Source: CAYSCZ01 sp051155775 (lineage in GTDB: Bacteria; Bacteroidota; Bacteroidia; Cytophagales; Cyclobacteriaceae). Taken from it: DNA of 64,000 nt. The DNA is taken from NCBI GenBank assembly GCA_051155775.1, contig DAXETV010000014.1:1-64000 (forward strand), written 5' to 3'. Below, piece after piece: positions 35,452 to 44,052 of the stretch. The notes beneath the pieces were generated by a model. The model was not told the origin of the DNA. It saw only the letters and a list, made by a program, of their open reading frames with translations, and searched no databases. The position numbers were made by a program, and so were the translations under genes. Numbering within the stretch: position 1 is the first letter of the stretch; each line of letters starts with the position of its first letter.

Positions 35452-36296
35452 GGGGTTTGAGATTTTTGATGGTAAAGGGTCAATCCTGCAATGGGCATTT
35501 CCATAATAGTTCCAACCTTTAATTGTCTATCAGCACAGGCTTGTCTTAAGACTGAATTAAAATAAAAAGCTATGGAACCCGTAAAATTCAAAGGATAATC
35601 TTTGTAAGATTTAAAATAATAAATGTTGGTCTCAATAAACGCTAGAAAAGCATTATAAACCAGATAGTAAATGTAAGGATGCTTTAGATGTTGATGAATA
35701 AACCGTGTAAATCCGGCAAGATATTTTGAAGCCCCTTCCCTGTGATAAAGATGATCTATCACCTCATCACGGTTCAGGCTTGGAAAACGATTGGCAAACT
35801 TATCCCGGAGGTCATCCGGTAATCGATTAAAAAGAAAGTCTTTGATAAGTATCTTACCCAGGTGAGCCCCACTGCCTTCATCACCCATGATCATGCCCAG
35901 GTTAGGTATTTTATCAATGATAACATTTCCATCATAAGCACAGGCATTGGACCCTGTTCCCATTATGCAGGCAATACCCGGTTTATCCAGGCATAGTGCC
36001 CTTGCGGCAGCCGTCAGGTCATGATCAATTGTTATTGTTGCCGATGGAAAAACATCTTTCAGCACTTGATGAACAGTCTGCTTGTTCTTTTCCGTAGAGC
36101 AACCCGCACCGTAGAAAAATACTTGCTCAATGTTCTTTTCAGGGATTGACCCGGTTAAGTCTTTTATAAAAGCATCCGGATCCCCATAGTTTGGGTTAAA
36201 ACCAACCGATTTAAATTGTTCTATTGAACCGTATTTATTTATTATGCGCCAATCGGTACTGGTGGCTCCACTATCTGCAATTAGGATCATAATCAA
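35448..36296 (-). CDS. BadF/BadG-type N-acetylhexosamine kinase
   Basis: The protein has 282 residues. The N-terminal phosphate-1 motif A-D-S-G-A-T-S-T-D-W and a later G-T-G-S-N-A motif, with G-D-E-G-S-G-A-H-L-G, identify the ASKHA kinase fold of the BadF/BcrA ATPase family, which includes GlcNAc kinases and MurK. Being translationally coupled to murQ it probably phosphorylates MurNAc and/or GlcNAc from recycled wall. The sugar choice is inferred from context only. Confidence 0.88.
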   Translation of the reverse strand: MIMILIADSGATSTDWRIINKYGSIEQFKSVGFNPNYGDPDAFIKDLTGSIPEKNIEQVFFYGAGCSTEKNKQTVHQVLKDVFPSATITIDHDLTAAARALCLDKPGIACIMGTGSNACAYDGNVIIDKIPNLGMIMGDEGSGAHLGKILIKDFLFNRLPDDLRDKFANRFPSLNRDEVIDHLYHREGASKYLAGFTRFIHQHLKHPYIYYLVYNAFLAFIETNIYYFKSYKDYPLNFTGSIAFYFNSVLRQACADRQLKVGTIMEMPIAGLTLYHQKSQTP

Positions 36297-36526
36297 TGGA
36301 CCAAATAACCCACAAAATTAAACTTATCAAATACATTGGCATTGTGCGGCGCATCTTTTAGCTCGTCCGTAAGGTCTTGTCCTGCCCAATGTTCATAGTG
36401 CTTTCCATCCCTCCAAAGCTTTGATTTAGTGACATCATAAATCATTCCCTTGTAAGCAACCCAGATTGTATCCAGGTCCTGTCCGTTATGCAATGCCAGT
36501 TGAAACTTATTGTACTCCCGGGCCAT
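36293..36526 (-). CDS. Cytochrome b5-like haem-binding domain protein
   Basis: The protein has 77 residues forming a single small domain: W-V-A-Y-K-G-M-I-Y-D-V-T near 22-33, then G-K-H-Y-E-H-W-A-G-Q-D-L-T (41-53) and A-P-H (59-61). In bacterial one-domain cytochrome b5 proteins such histidines bind haem or steroid-like ligands; H43 or H46 with H61 are candidate axial ligands. It has no signal peptide and is thus cytoplasmic. It overlaps mutS2 by 1 bp and the kinase gene by 4 bp. Why a haem protein sits in this operon is unclear. Confidence 0.82.
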   Translation of the reverse strand: MAREYNKFQLALHNGQDLDTIWVAYKGMIYDVTKSKLWRDGKHYEHWAGQDLTDELKDAPHNANVFDKFNFVGYLVH

Positions 36527-38898
36527 CAGACATCGAGGTTTAACACTGTTATTCCCTGGCCGCCATGGTCCACGTGCTCATCACCAAACCATATCACACG
36601 GTTATGGTTTTTGAGATGATTTCTGACGATGTCCCTCAACACCCCGGTACCTTTTCCGTGAAGAATCCGTATCTCTTTCTGCCCCAAAAGCAATGCTTCA
36701 TCAATAAAAACATCTACCTCAGGAAGTGACTCCTCCGCCCTTTTGCCCCGTAAGTCAAGGCTGGTGGTGAAAACGGACATTTTATCTGCATAATTTATTC
36801 CTGTGGATTTGGATCGAAAATTATCTTGCGGAAGTACATCTATTTTTACCAATTTACTCAATGAAACCTTAGATTTTATGTTTCCAATCACTAATTCGGC
36901 TTTTTCGCCTTTGATGTTTGTTACCTCACCATAAGTATCCTGATCTAGGATTTTAACATAATCGCCAACTTTAATAGCTCCTTTTTTTTCGATAACTGGT
37001 TCTTTTTTCTCTGCAACTTTGATGGACTCTTTGTAATGCTCAAGCGACTTACGTGCTGCCTGAGTAGCTTTTTTATCTGCCTTAGTTTCCTGGATTTCCC
37101 TTATGGTTGCCTCGATTTTTTGATTGGCCTGCTCAACAATGGTCTTCGCTTCCCTTTTTGCCTTGGTCAGGATAGACTTTTTCTCACTTTCTAACATCTC
37201 TTTAAGGTCCTGGTAGTCCTTCATTGATCGCTCTAGATCTGTTAATTTTTTTTGCAGGGTAAAATGCTCATCCTCAAACCTTTTTTTCTCTGCCTCCAGC
37301 TCATTAACCAATGTTTCAAATTTCACCTGTGATTTGCCTACCAGCCTTTCTGCCATACTTATGATTTCTTTAGGCAGGCCTATCTTACCGGCTATCTCCA
37401 GCGCAAACGAACTACCCGGTTTACCGATCTCCAGTCGATACAAAGGCTCCATTTTATCGAGGTCATATCGCATGGCAGCATTTACTATTCCCGGTGTTGC
37501 ATCAGCGAATTTTTTCAGATTATGGTAATGGGTCGTTACTACGCCCAGGGCTTTTTTCTGGTTAAGGACACTTAATATTGATTCCGCAATAGCTCCTCCA
37601 AACTGTGGCTCTGTTCCTGAACCAAATTCATCAATTAAGAAAAGGGTTTTGTGATTGGTCTTTCTCAGAAAATGGTTCATGCCGGTAAGATGACTGCTAT
37701 AGGTACTCAAATCATTTTCAAGGGATTGCTCATCCCCAATATCAATGAGCAACCTATCAACGATGGCACAGGATGATCCTTCATCCATAGGAATTAATAA
37801 GCCGCATTGCAGCATATACTGAACCAAACCGACCGTCTTTAAGGATACAGATTTACCACCTGCATTAGGCCCTGATATGACGATAATCCGACCTTCATTA
37901 TTGAATTGCAGATTCATGGGAACCACTTCTTTCCTATGAGCCAATAAATATTTCTCCAGTACAGGGTGTCGCGCATTTCTCCAGTTTATTTGATCACTAG
38001 AATTGATTTGCGGCACTATTGCATTAAATTCGATGGCTAATTTGGCCTTGGCCATGATAAAATCGATTAATCCAAGGAAAACATAGGCTTTCCTTAAGGC
38101 GGGAATCTCTACCCTCAATCGATCAGTGAGGCTTGTTAAAATCCTGACAATCTCTCGCTTCTCCTGATATTCAAGATCCTTAATATCGTTATTTATATCG
38201 AGCACTTCGGCGGGTTCTATAAAAACAGTTTGACCTGTTGATGATTCATCATGTATGAATCCTTTTAACTGCCGTTTATTCTCAGCTAAAACCGGGATAA
38301 CCAGCCTGCCATTTCTCAAGGTAAGATTGGTCCTTTCAGGTGTTAGCGCTTTTTCCCTGGCATCTTTAAGTATCCTTTCTATTAACTTTCTTGCCTTGGA
38401 TTTGGCATTAATAATATCTCTACGAAGCCTGTTTAATTCAGGTGAAGCCGTATCTTTTAAGATTCCTTTATCACTAAACTTTGACTCAATATCCCTGATA
38501 ACATTAAAATCCATATTAACCTGACCAGAAAGAGCCTCCAGGTTTGGATACCTCCCTGGCTCTTCTTCAAAAAATGACAGACAACTACGTATTGTCCTTA
38601 ATGAAACAACCAATGTCATGAATTCTTCTTCATCCAAAAATGCAGCCTCCAAGCTTGCTTTATCAAGCAGAGGATTGGCGTTCAAATAATCTTTTTGAGG
38701 AAAAGGGTCAGGTGATTCGAGGATAGTCCTGAACTCAAATGCCTGGTTTAACCATTTTTGAATCAGTTCTGACTTCTTGCTGGCGCTCAATTTGTCCACA
38801 TACTGCTTGCCTAGCTCACCAATACAATAATCTTTTAAATACGCTCTGATTTGATCAAATCCAATCTTTGTTTCAAGATTGTTGGGGTATATTAACAT
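36526..38898 (-). CDS. mutS2: Endonuclease MutS2
   Basis: The protein has 790 residues, of standard length. It lacks the mismatch-recognition domain of MutS. It has a clamp/core (1-320), the ABC-type ATPase with Walker A I-S-G-P-N-A-G-G-K-S near 345 and Walker B L-F-L-I-D-E-F-G-S-G-T-E, a long coiled coil (about 500-640) and a C-terminal Smr nuclease domain with L-D-L-R-G-K-R-A-E-E and H-G-K-G-T-G-V-L-R. MutS2 suppresses homologous recombination, and in some bacteria splits collided ribosomes. It begins 6 bp after the DUF4296 stop. Confidence 0.97.
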   Translation of the reverse strand: MLIYPNNLETKIGFDQIRAYLKDYCIGELGKQYVDKLSASKKSELIQKWLNQAFEFRTILESPDPFPQKDYLNANPLLDKASLEAAFLDEEEFMTLVVSLRTIRSCLSFFEEEPGRYPNLEALSGQVNMDFNVIRDIESKFSDKGILKDTASPELNRLRRDIINAKSKARKLIERILKDAREKALTPERTNLTLRNGRLVIPVLAENKRQLKGFIHDESSTGQTVFIEPAEVLDINNDIKDLEYQEKREIVRILTSLTDRLRVEIPALRKAYVFLGLIDFIMAKAKLAIEFNAIVPQINSSDQINWRNARHPVLEKYLLAHRKEVVPMNLQFNNEGRIIVISGPNAGGKSVSLKTVGLVQYMLQCGLLIPMDEGSSCAIVDRLLIDIGDEQSLENDLSTYSSHLTGMNHFLRKTNHKTLFLIDEFGSGTEPQFGGAIAESILSVLNQKKALGVVTTHYHNLKKFADATPGIVNAAMRYDLDKMEPLYRLEIGKPGSSFALEIAGKIGLPKEIISMAERLVGKSQVKFETLVNELEAEKKRFEDEHFTLQKKLTDLERSMKDYQDLKEMLESEKKSILTKAKREAKTIVEQANQKIEATIREIQETKADKKATQAARKSLEHYKESIKVAEKKEPVIEKKGAIKVGDYVKILDQDTYGEVTNIKGEKAELVIGNIKSKVSLSKLVKIDVLPQDNFRSKSTGINYADKMSVFTTSLDLRGKRAEESLPEVDVFIDEALLLGQKEIRILHGKGTGVLRDIVRNHLKNHNRVIWFGDEHVDHGGQGITVLNLDV

Positions 38899-38904
38899 TT
38901 TGCT

Positions 38905-39246
38905 TTAATCTATCTTATTAATTTTTTCCCTCAGTGACAGGCTATCGATTACCATCTGATAAATTTCTTCCAGGGGCTTAACCTTTTGTAGATAATAATT
39001 ATAACTATCAAAATATCTCGATGAATCGACGCCTAAAGTGTCAAACATATGATCCTCTAAGCGTATAAATAGTTTTTTACTGCTATCACCTGAAATCCTT
39101 AACTGGTTGATGCGTGCTTCTATAAGATGTGCATGCAACAAAACTTCTGTCATTTCTTGTTTACTCATGATCCCGTCAGGTATTTTATCCTGTCTGTCAC
39201 AACCTAAAAAAGCTAAAACCATTAAAACCCTAAAAACGTTTTTCAC
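38905..39246 (-). CDS. DUF4296 lipoprotein
   Basis: The protein has 113 residues. A short lipoprotein signal ends A-F-L-G-C (Cys16). The mature part is helical, with P-D-G-I-M-S-K-Q-E-M and H-L-I-E-A-R at the start, typical of DUF4296, which occurs only in Bacteroidota and is of unknown function. It is the first gene of the mutS2-murQ operon and shares a palindromic promoter region with the divergent DUF58 gene. Confidence 0.85.
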   Translation of the reverse strand: MKNVFRVLMVLAFLGCDRQDKIPDGIMSKQEMTEVLLHAHLIEARINQLRISGDSSKKLFIRLEDHMFDTLGVDSSRYFDSYNYYLQKVKPLEEIYQMVIDSLSLREKINKID

Positions 39247-39264
39247 ACAATCTTGATTTATTAT

Positions 39265-39285
39265 CTAATTTTGATTCAAAATTAG
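39265..39285. promoter_or_regulatory. Perfectly palindromic divergent promoter
   Basis: CTAATTTTG (39265-39273), ATT, then CAAAATTAG (39277-39285) make a perfect 9-bp dyad. Each arm contains TAATTTTG, a full TAnnTTTG match, one per strand. The plus copy lies 18 bp before the DUF58 ATG and the minus copy 30 bp before the DUF4296 ATG. The two start sites would overlap, so the divergent operons may compete for polymerase. Confidence 0.5.
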
Positions 39286-39291
39286 CCCTAA

Positions 39292-40173
39292 ATGAAGGAA
39301 ATCCTTAAGAAGCTTAGAAAATATGAGATACAGATTAGAAAGGCAATCAATACACAGATGCAAGGGGATTTTCATTCTATTTTCAAAGGATCAGGTTTGG
39401 AGTTTGATGATGTAAGGGCCTATCAATATGGTGATGATGTGAGAGCCATAGATTGGAATGTCTCCGCTAAAGGTCACGGTGTATTCATCAAGCAATTTAA
39501 AGAAGAAAAAGAGCTAACAGTTTTTTTTGTAGTGGATGTCAGCGGATCTCAGGAAATAGGTAGTCCTAATAATCAGAAAATAGATAAAACCAAAGAAATA
39601 GCTGCTTTGCTTTCCCTTTCAGCAATCAAAGAGAATAACCAGGTGGGGCTTTTATGTTTTTCCGACAAAAAAGAAAAATATATCAAACCTGCAAAAGGTA
39701 TAAAGCATTCATATGAGATAATTTCCGGTCTATTTAAGCTGGAACCAACTTCCAGGGGCACTGACCTCACCAAAGCTTTTTCCTATACCCTGCAGATGAT
39801 TAAGCGCAAAAGTGTGGTCATTGTAATCTCAGATTTTATTGATGAAGAAACCTATTTTCATCATCTTAAGGGATTGGGCAGGAAACATGACCTGGTGGTG
39901 ATACACATCGCGGACAAACGTGAAACGCAATTTCCCAAATTGGGGATTATTCCGCTTTATGATAAAGAAAGTGGTAAAAATATCTGGGTGAATACAAGTG
40001 CGGGAAACTTTAGAAGTAAAATTGAAAAATCATATAAAGGGAGTAGCAGTCAACTGGAGGATTTTTGCACACGCAATCAAATAAACTATTTGTCCATCAA
40101 AACAGATGAAGATTATGTTCCAAAACTTATTAAACTTTTCAGGGTAAGAAATAAAATGAGAAAAACGGGATAG
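39292..40173 (+). CDS. DUF58 (VWA-like) protein of a Bat operon
   Basis: The protein has 293 residues with the DUF58 signature G-L-E-F-D-D-V-R-A-Y-Q-Y-G-D-D-V-R-A-I-D-W-N near 45-66, then a VWA-like fold with V-V-D-V-S-G-S (metal-site-like). Such proteins follow moxR in Bacteroides aerotolerance operons and are thought to act with the AAA+ ATPase as chaperones. No moxR gene precedes it here; the upstream gene is divergent. The next gene starts 1 bp after its stop. Confidence 0.9.
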   Translation: MKEILKKLRKYEIQIRKAINTQMQGDFHSIFKGSGLEFDDVRAYQYGDDVRAIDWNVSAKGHGVFIKQFKEEKELTVFFVVDVSGSQEIGSPNNQKIDKTKEIAALLSLSAIKENNQVGLLCFSDKKEKYIKPAKGIKHSYEIISGLFKLEPTSRGTDLTKAFSYTLQMIKRKSVVIVISDFIDEETYFHHLKGLGRKHDLVVIHIADKRETQFPKLGIIPLYDKESGKNIWVNTSAGNFRSKIEKSYKGSSSQLEDFCTRNQINYLSIKTDEDYVPKLIKLFRVRNKMRKTG

Positions 40174-40174
40174 C

Positions 40175-41068
40175 ATGAGATTCTTATTGATATGGTTATT
40201 CACAATCTTGTCTTGTTGTTACCAATTGCTCGCTCAGGAAGTCAAGGTTAAGGGTGGTTTTATTGAAGACAGTTTAAAAATAGGGAAACCTGTACATTTT
40301 TATTTGACAGCATGGTATCCTTTGAGTATGGAGTTAGTCTTCCCGGATTCAACACACCGTTTTCGCCCATTTGAATACTTTGATAAGGAATTTGCACCAA
40401 CAAAATCGGATGGATATATAGCATATGATAGCGTGGTCTACGAGCTCCTTTCATTTGAGGTGGACCCGGTACAGGAATATTCTTTACCGGTATTTATTTT
40501 AAGGAATGGTGATAGCTCTGAAATCTATTCTAACAAAGACTCTATACACTTTGAATCCTTGGCAGGCTTGGTGACAGACACTACGGCCCTGAAATCAAAC
40601 GTTAATTATTATAACATAGCCCTTGATTTCAATTATTTATACTGGGGCGGAGGAATAATAATAGGTATTGTATTGCTAACCATCCTATACATGGTGTTCG
40701 GCAAAAGAATCAGAAAAAAAATCAGGTTGATGAAACTTAAAAAAGATTACAAAAAATTCAGTTTCATTCTTGAAAACCATATCAATGATCTGAAAATAGA
40801 CCCCTCCCCTAAGCGAACGGAAGTTGCTATAAGTGACTGGAGAAAGTACCTGGAAAAACTTGAAAAATATCCTTACACCAAGCTAACCACCAAAGAAATA
40901 TTAATGAACAACGGATTTAGTGATGATATAAAGCATGCACTTAAAACCATTGATAGATCAATCTATGGTGGCTATGCGGAGCATGAAATACATAGAAATT
41001 TTGAAGCAATTGAAGATTTCACTTTTAACCGGTATCAAAAAAAGATAAAGGAGGTGATCGATGAATGA
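40175..41068 (+). CDS. Membrane protein of the Bat operon, unnamed
   Basis: The protein has 297 residues. A signal peptide ends Q-L-L-A-Q, a periplasmic domain of about 130 residues follows, then one membrane helix (Y-W-G-G-G-I-I-I-G-I-V-L-L near 153-173), a basic segment and a helical cytoplasmic domain. This layout is seen in the second gene of Bacteroidota bat operons (BatD- or DUF4381-like in topology), though I cannot assign a family. It overlaps the batA start by 8 bp, so coupling is strong. Confidence 0.75.
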   Translation: MRFLLIWLFTILSCCYQLLAQEVKVKGGFIEDSLKIGKPVHFYLTAWYPLSMELVFPDSTHRFRPFEYFDKEFAPTKSDGYIAYDSVVYELLSFEVDPVQEYSLPVFILRNGDSSEIYSNKDSIHFESLAGLVTDTTALKSNVNYYNIALDFNYLYWGGGIIIGIVLLTILYMVFGKRIRKKIRLMKLKKDYKKFSFILENHINDLKIDPSPKRTEVAISDWRKYLEKLEKYPYTKLTTKEILMNNGFSDDIKHALKTIDRSIYGGYAEHEIHRNFEAIEDFTFNRYQKKIKEVIDE

Positions 41069-42113
41069 AGAATCACTGGAGTCCCTTGGTTGGTTTTCAT
41101 TAAAGTGGTTCCAGCCTTATATGTTCAGGAATTTTGATTGGGAGTTTCCATTAATGCTTTATGTTATCCTTATCATCCCCGTTGTTCTTCTCGTCCGGTG
41201 GGTTATCAATTACAAATTCAGACAGAAATTACCCATCGCCTTGAAGAAACGTGATTTAAAAAGTGATCCATTAAGTTTATTAAGGTTTATGCCTTTACTC
41301 ATTATTTCATTGGCCCTGGTCATGTTTATTGTTGCACTGGCCAGACCACAAAAATCAAATGAAAAAGTAGAGCGATGGACAGAGGGTATTGACATCATTC
41401 TGGTAATCGATATATCAGAGTCAATGCAAATAGAAGATTTTAAACCCAACCGCTTGGAAGCTGCCAAGGATGTGGCAAGGGACTTTATTAAAGGTCGGTT
41501 TCAGGACAGAATTGGTTTGGTTGTTTTTTCCGGTGACGCTTTTTCAAAATCCCCACTTACTTCAGACTATGACCTGCTCTTTCAATACATTGACGATATC
41601 AACTTTGACTTAATAGAAAGCCGTGGGACAGCCATCGGTAGCGCGCTGGCTGTTGCTACCAATCGAATGTCTGAATCTGAATCCAAATCAAAAGTTGTAA
41701 TTTTACTCAGTGATGGCGACAATACAGCCGGAAACATCGATCCGGTAACTGCTGCTAAGCTGGCAAAAGCTTACGACATAAAAATTTATACGATTGCCAT
41801 CGGCAAGGAAGGTAAGGTTCCTTTTGGAAAGGACTTTTTTGGACGTACCAGGTATGTTGAAAACACCATGGATGAAACCACGTTAAGGGAAATTGCAGAC
41901 ATAGGTGATGGTAAATTTTATCGCGTATCAAATAACCAGGCATTGGAAGAAGTTTTCTCTTTAATAGATCAGTATGAAAAAGCGGAAATAAAAGAAACCA
42001 AATACAAAGACACAACAGATTTTTATTTTGCTTATTTAAACTGGGGAATATTATTCCTGATGATATGGCTTTTATTAAAGTCGACATTTGTAAATAATAT
42101 TTTGCAAGATTAA
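41061..42113 (+). CDS. batA: BatA-type VWA-domain membrane protein
   Basis: The protein has 350 residues: two N-terminal helices (about 30-48 and 72-93), a VWA domain with a complete MIDAS start V-I-D-I-S-E-S-M-Q and S-D-G-D-N-T, then a C-terminal helix (W-G-I-L-F-L-M-I-W-L-L). This is the BatA/BatB topology of the aerotolerance operon. The usual batB, batC (TPR) and batD genes do not follow; tRNA-Leu lies 79 bp downstream instead. batA rather than batB is chosen from position and is not certain. Confidence 0.82.
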   Translation: MNEESLESLGWFSLKWFQPYMFRNFDWEFPLMLYVILIIPVVLLVRWVINYKFRQKLPIALKKRDLKSDPLSLLRFMPLLIISLALVMFIVALARPQKSNEKVERWTEGIDIILVIDISESMQIEDFKPNRLEAAKDVARDFIKGRFQDRIGLVVFSGDAFSKSPLTSDYDLLFQYIDDINFDLIESRGTAIGSALAVATNRMSESESKSKVVILLSDGDNTAGNIDPVTAAKLAKAYDIKIYTIAIGKEGKVPFGKDFFGRTRYVENTMDETTLREIADIGDGKFYRVSNNQALEEVFSLIDQYEKAEIKETKYKDTTDFYFAYLNWGILFLMIWLLLKSTFVNNILQD

Positions 42114-42192
42114 AATTGATGAACATATCTGGTAAAATTTACGGTACGTTAGATCATTTGATAACCAGTTATTTCCTAAGTTTGTATTTTTT

Positions 42193-42274
42193 GCCAAAGT
42201 GGCGGAATTGGTAGACGCGCACGACTCAAAATCGTGTTCCTTCGGGAGTGTGGGTTCGACTCCCACCTTTGGTA
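42193..42274 (+). tRNA. tRNA-Leu (CAA)
   Basis: This 82-nt tRNA has a long variable arm (TTCCTTCGGGAGT), as class II leucine tRNAs do. The anticodon stem-loop CACGA-CTCAAAA-TCGTG gives anticodon CAA. The T arm is GTGGG-TTCGACT-CCCAC. The acceptor stem is GCCAAAG/CTTTGGT with a terminal G-T pair, discriminator A, no encoded CCA. Confidence 0.95.
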
Positions 42275-42427
42275 CTTATCTCTCCATTAATTACAAATAG
42301 TCATTGATTTTTATGAATGATATTTATAACGCCCTAAGCTTTAGGACTACCACCCAACTTTAATCGTCCATTAAAAAAACCATTCAACCGGAATATAAAA
42401 GAGTTGCCAATAATCTAAAAGCTCATA

Positions 42428-42499
42428 AAAGAAAAAACCTTGTTCCTGCAGAGGCAAGCGCAGGTAACAAGGTTGAGGCATAAAATAAACTAACTATGT
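42428..42499 (-). ncRNA. Candidate small RNA, about 72 nt
   Basis: Leftward transcription should start near 42499 from a consensus promoter (42504-42533) and end at a strong hairpin. The RNA would have a short AU-rich 5' part and a 14-bp terminal stem. No family is recognised. A 36-codon frame starting M-P-Q-P-C-Y runs through the hairpin, but reading through a terminator makes it unlikely. Both its neighbours are on the plus strand, so it is an independent unit. Confidence 0.5.
42430..42474 (-). terminator. Strong intrinsic terminator (minus strand)
   Basis: On the minus strand AACCTTGTTACCTGC (42474-42460) pairs with GCAGGAACAAGGTT (42449-42436), 14 pairs with one bulge, loop of 10 nt, followed by TTTTTTCTTTT. 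It has the best stem of the window. Confidence 0.75.
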
Positions 42500-42503
42500 A
42501 TTA

Positions 42504-42533
42504 CAAATATATAAACTGATATCGGAACTGCAA
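42504..42533 (-). promoter_or_regulatory. Consensus Bacteroidota promoter for the small RNA
   Basis: On the minus strand TTG (42533-42531), 19-bp spacer, TATATTTG (42511-42504). Both the -33 and -7 elements and the spacing agree with the known Bacteroidota sigma factor consensus. This is the only full two-element promoter with perfect boxes that I found. Confidence 0.6.
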
Positions 42534-42673
42534 GGATTAAGCAATAACATTTAAAATATTTTTAAAAAAATTTCTTCTCCATATGCTGAAGTTAAGATTG
42601 ATCAAACAAACATAACCTGGTTAATAGGTGTAAATAAATTATGTATGTTTGATGTTACTAATAATTGAGTTTT

Positions 42674-43318
42674 ATGCGACTAAATAAGCTTAAATCCATA
42701 AAGAAATTATTGATTATCCTACCGGTATTCATGACTCAATTTGATCTCAATGGCCAAAATAATGAGGTGGGAATTAATATCAGTGGTATTGTGCTTGACG
42801 CGGACACGAAGGAGCCTATTCCACTGGTGAATATAATTAATGACAAACGGAATACCGGAGCAGTGTCTGATACTTTGGGTTTATTTCAACTCACTGCATT
42901 AAAGGGAGATACTATACTGTTTAGTGAATTGGGTTATAAAAAATCCTACTTTGTTGTCCCTGAGGTACTTGATGACACGACGAACTATGCTTTAGTCCAA
43001 TTATTGGAGGAAGATACCATCATTTTGAAAAATATAACTATTTATGATTTTCCTACAGAAGATGAATTCATGAATTCTGTTTTAAGCCTTAACCTAAAAA
43101 AAGATTTGGACCAGCGTGGATTTGAAGCTCAAAGGGATATAATGAACCTTATCAAAGACACCTACCAGGATGAAAAGTATTATTATGAATTTTGGCGGGA
43201 TAGACGTATCTATGAGATTACCGGAAGAATTCAGCCAAATCAACTATTAAATCCTATTAGCTGGTCTAATTTTATTAGAGACCTGAAATCAGGGTATTAC
43301 AATAAGAAAAAAGAATGA
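42674..43318 (+). CDS. CarboxypepD_reg-like exported protein
   Basis: From the ATG at 42674 the protein has 214 residues; an in-frame TTG nine bases earlier is less likely. A signal-like hydrophobic stretch (about 12-24) precedes a single beta-sandwich domain with I-S-G-I-V-L-D-A-D-T-K-E-P-I-P-L-V-N, the N-terminal domain type of SusC/TonB receptors (about 33-115). The C-terminal part is helical with D-E-K-Y-Y-Y-E-F-W-R-D-R-R. Such free-standing proteins are periplasmic or outer-membrane associated; function unknown. It converges on the YqhA-type gene, 7 bp apart. Confidence 0.78.
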   Translation: MRLNKLKSIKKLLIILPVFMTQFDLNGQNNEVGINISGIVLDADTKEPIPLVNIINDKRNTGAVSDTLGLFQLTALKGDTILFSELGYKKSYFVVPEVLDDTTNYALVQLLEEDTIILKNITIYDFPTEDEFMNSVLSLNLKKDLDQRGFEAQRDIMNLIKDTYQDEKYYYEFWRDRRIYEITGRIQPNQLLNPISWSNFIRDLKSGYYNKKKE

Positions 43319-43325
43319 TTAACGA

Positions 43326-43952
43326 TTAATCCTCATCTAACGGTTGTTCACCAGAGAATTTTCTATGGTGCTCTTCATGCATTTTTTTGTTTGCTTCTTT
43401 AGCCAACTCCCCATGTGGATAAGAATGGACAATTTTCTCGGTTTGAGCCAACAATAAAGCAGAAACTATGAACACCATATGTATAACAATTTCCATAATA
43501 ATACCTTCAGAGCTTGCTTTCTCGACAGCATCTCTATAGTCAATGAATGTTTTTAATAATTGTACCCCGGAAATAGAAGCAAGGGAGGTTGCTAATTTAA
43601 TTTTTAATTGGCCTGCATCTAAATCCTCTAACCATAATGGCTTATCCTCATGCATATCTACATCAATACGGCTGGTAAATATTGAATAACCTCCAATGGT
43701 GGTCATCACAACCAGGTTCATAACCATAGACATATCCACCAGGCTCAAGATGCCTAACATCATTTTGGTTTCGGATAATGTAGTGGTTTCATGGTATATG
43801 TGAAGTAACTCTTCGAAGAATTTGTACAGATACAAAAAGCTTCCAATGATCAAACCTGTATATAAAGGTGCCTGTACCCACCGGCTCCAAAACATGAAAC
43901 CTTCAAAAAAATTCTCGAACTTCTTTATACCTGATTGAGAAGATTCAGCCAT
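43326..43952 (-). CDS. UPF0114 / YqhA-family membrane protein
   Basis: The protein has 208 residues with four predicted helices (about 28-48, 68-90, 120-135 weaker, 150-175). Conserved blocks are M-F-W-S-R-W-V-Q-A-P-L-Y, M-S-M-V-M-N-L-V-V-M-T-T-I-G-G-Y and K-L-A-T-S-L-A-S-I-S-G-V-Q-L-L. The family is widespread and of unknown biochemical role, with suggested links to envelope stress. It is monocistronic. Confidence 0.88.
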   Translation of the reverse strand: MAESSQSGIKKFENFFEGFMFWSRWVQAPLYTGLIIGSFLYLYKFFEELLHIYHETTTLSETKMMLGILSLVDMSMVMNLVVMTTIGGYSIFTSRIDVDMHEDKPLWLEDLDAGQLKIKLATSLASISGVQLLKTFIDYRDAVEKASSEGIIMEIVIHMVFIVSALLLAQTEKIVHSYPHGELAKEANKKMHEEHHRKFSGEQPLDED

Positions 43953-44052
43953 ACTTTAGAAAATATTTATTCGTGAATATAAGACATTAATTAGTTTATA
44001 GATAGTCATAAAAGATAATTTTAATCATGTTGGTCATTAAGTAATCTTCTGC

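Larger units (their letters stand above)
42275..42673. other. Intergenic region holding a candidate small RNA
   Basis: Between tRNA-Leu and the next protein gene no open frame is convincing. The middle holds a full promoter and terminator pair on the minus strand (42428-42533), described separately; the rest is AT-rich with nothing recognised. Confidence 0.5.
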
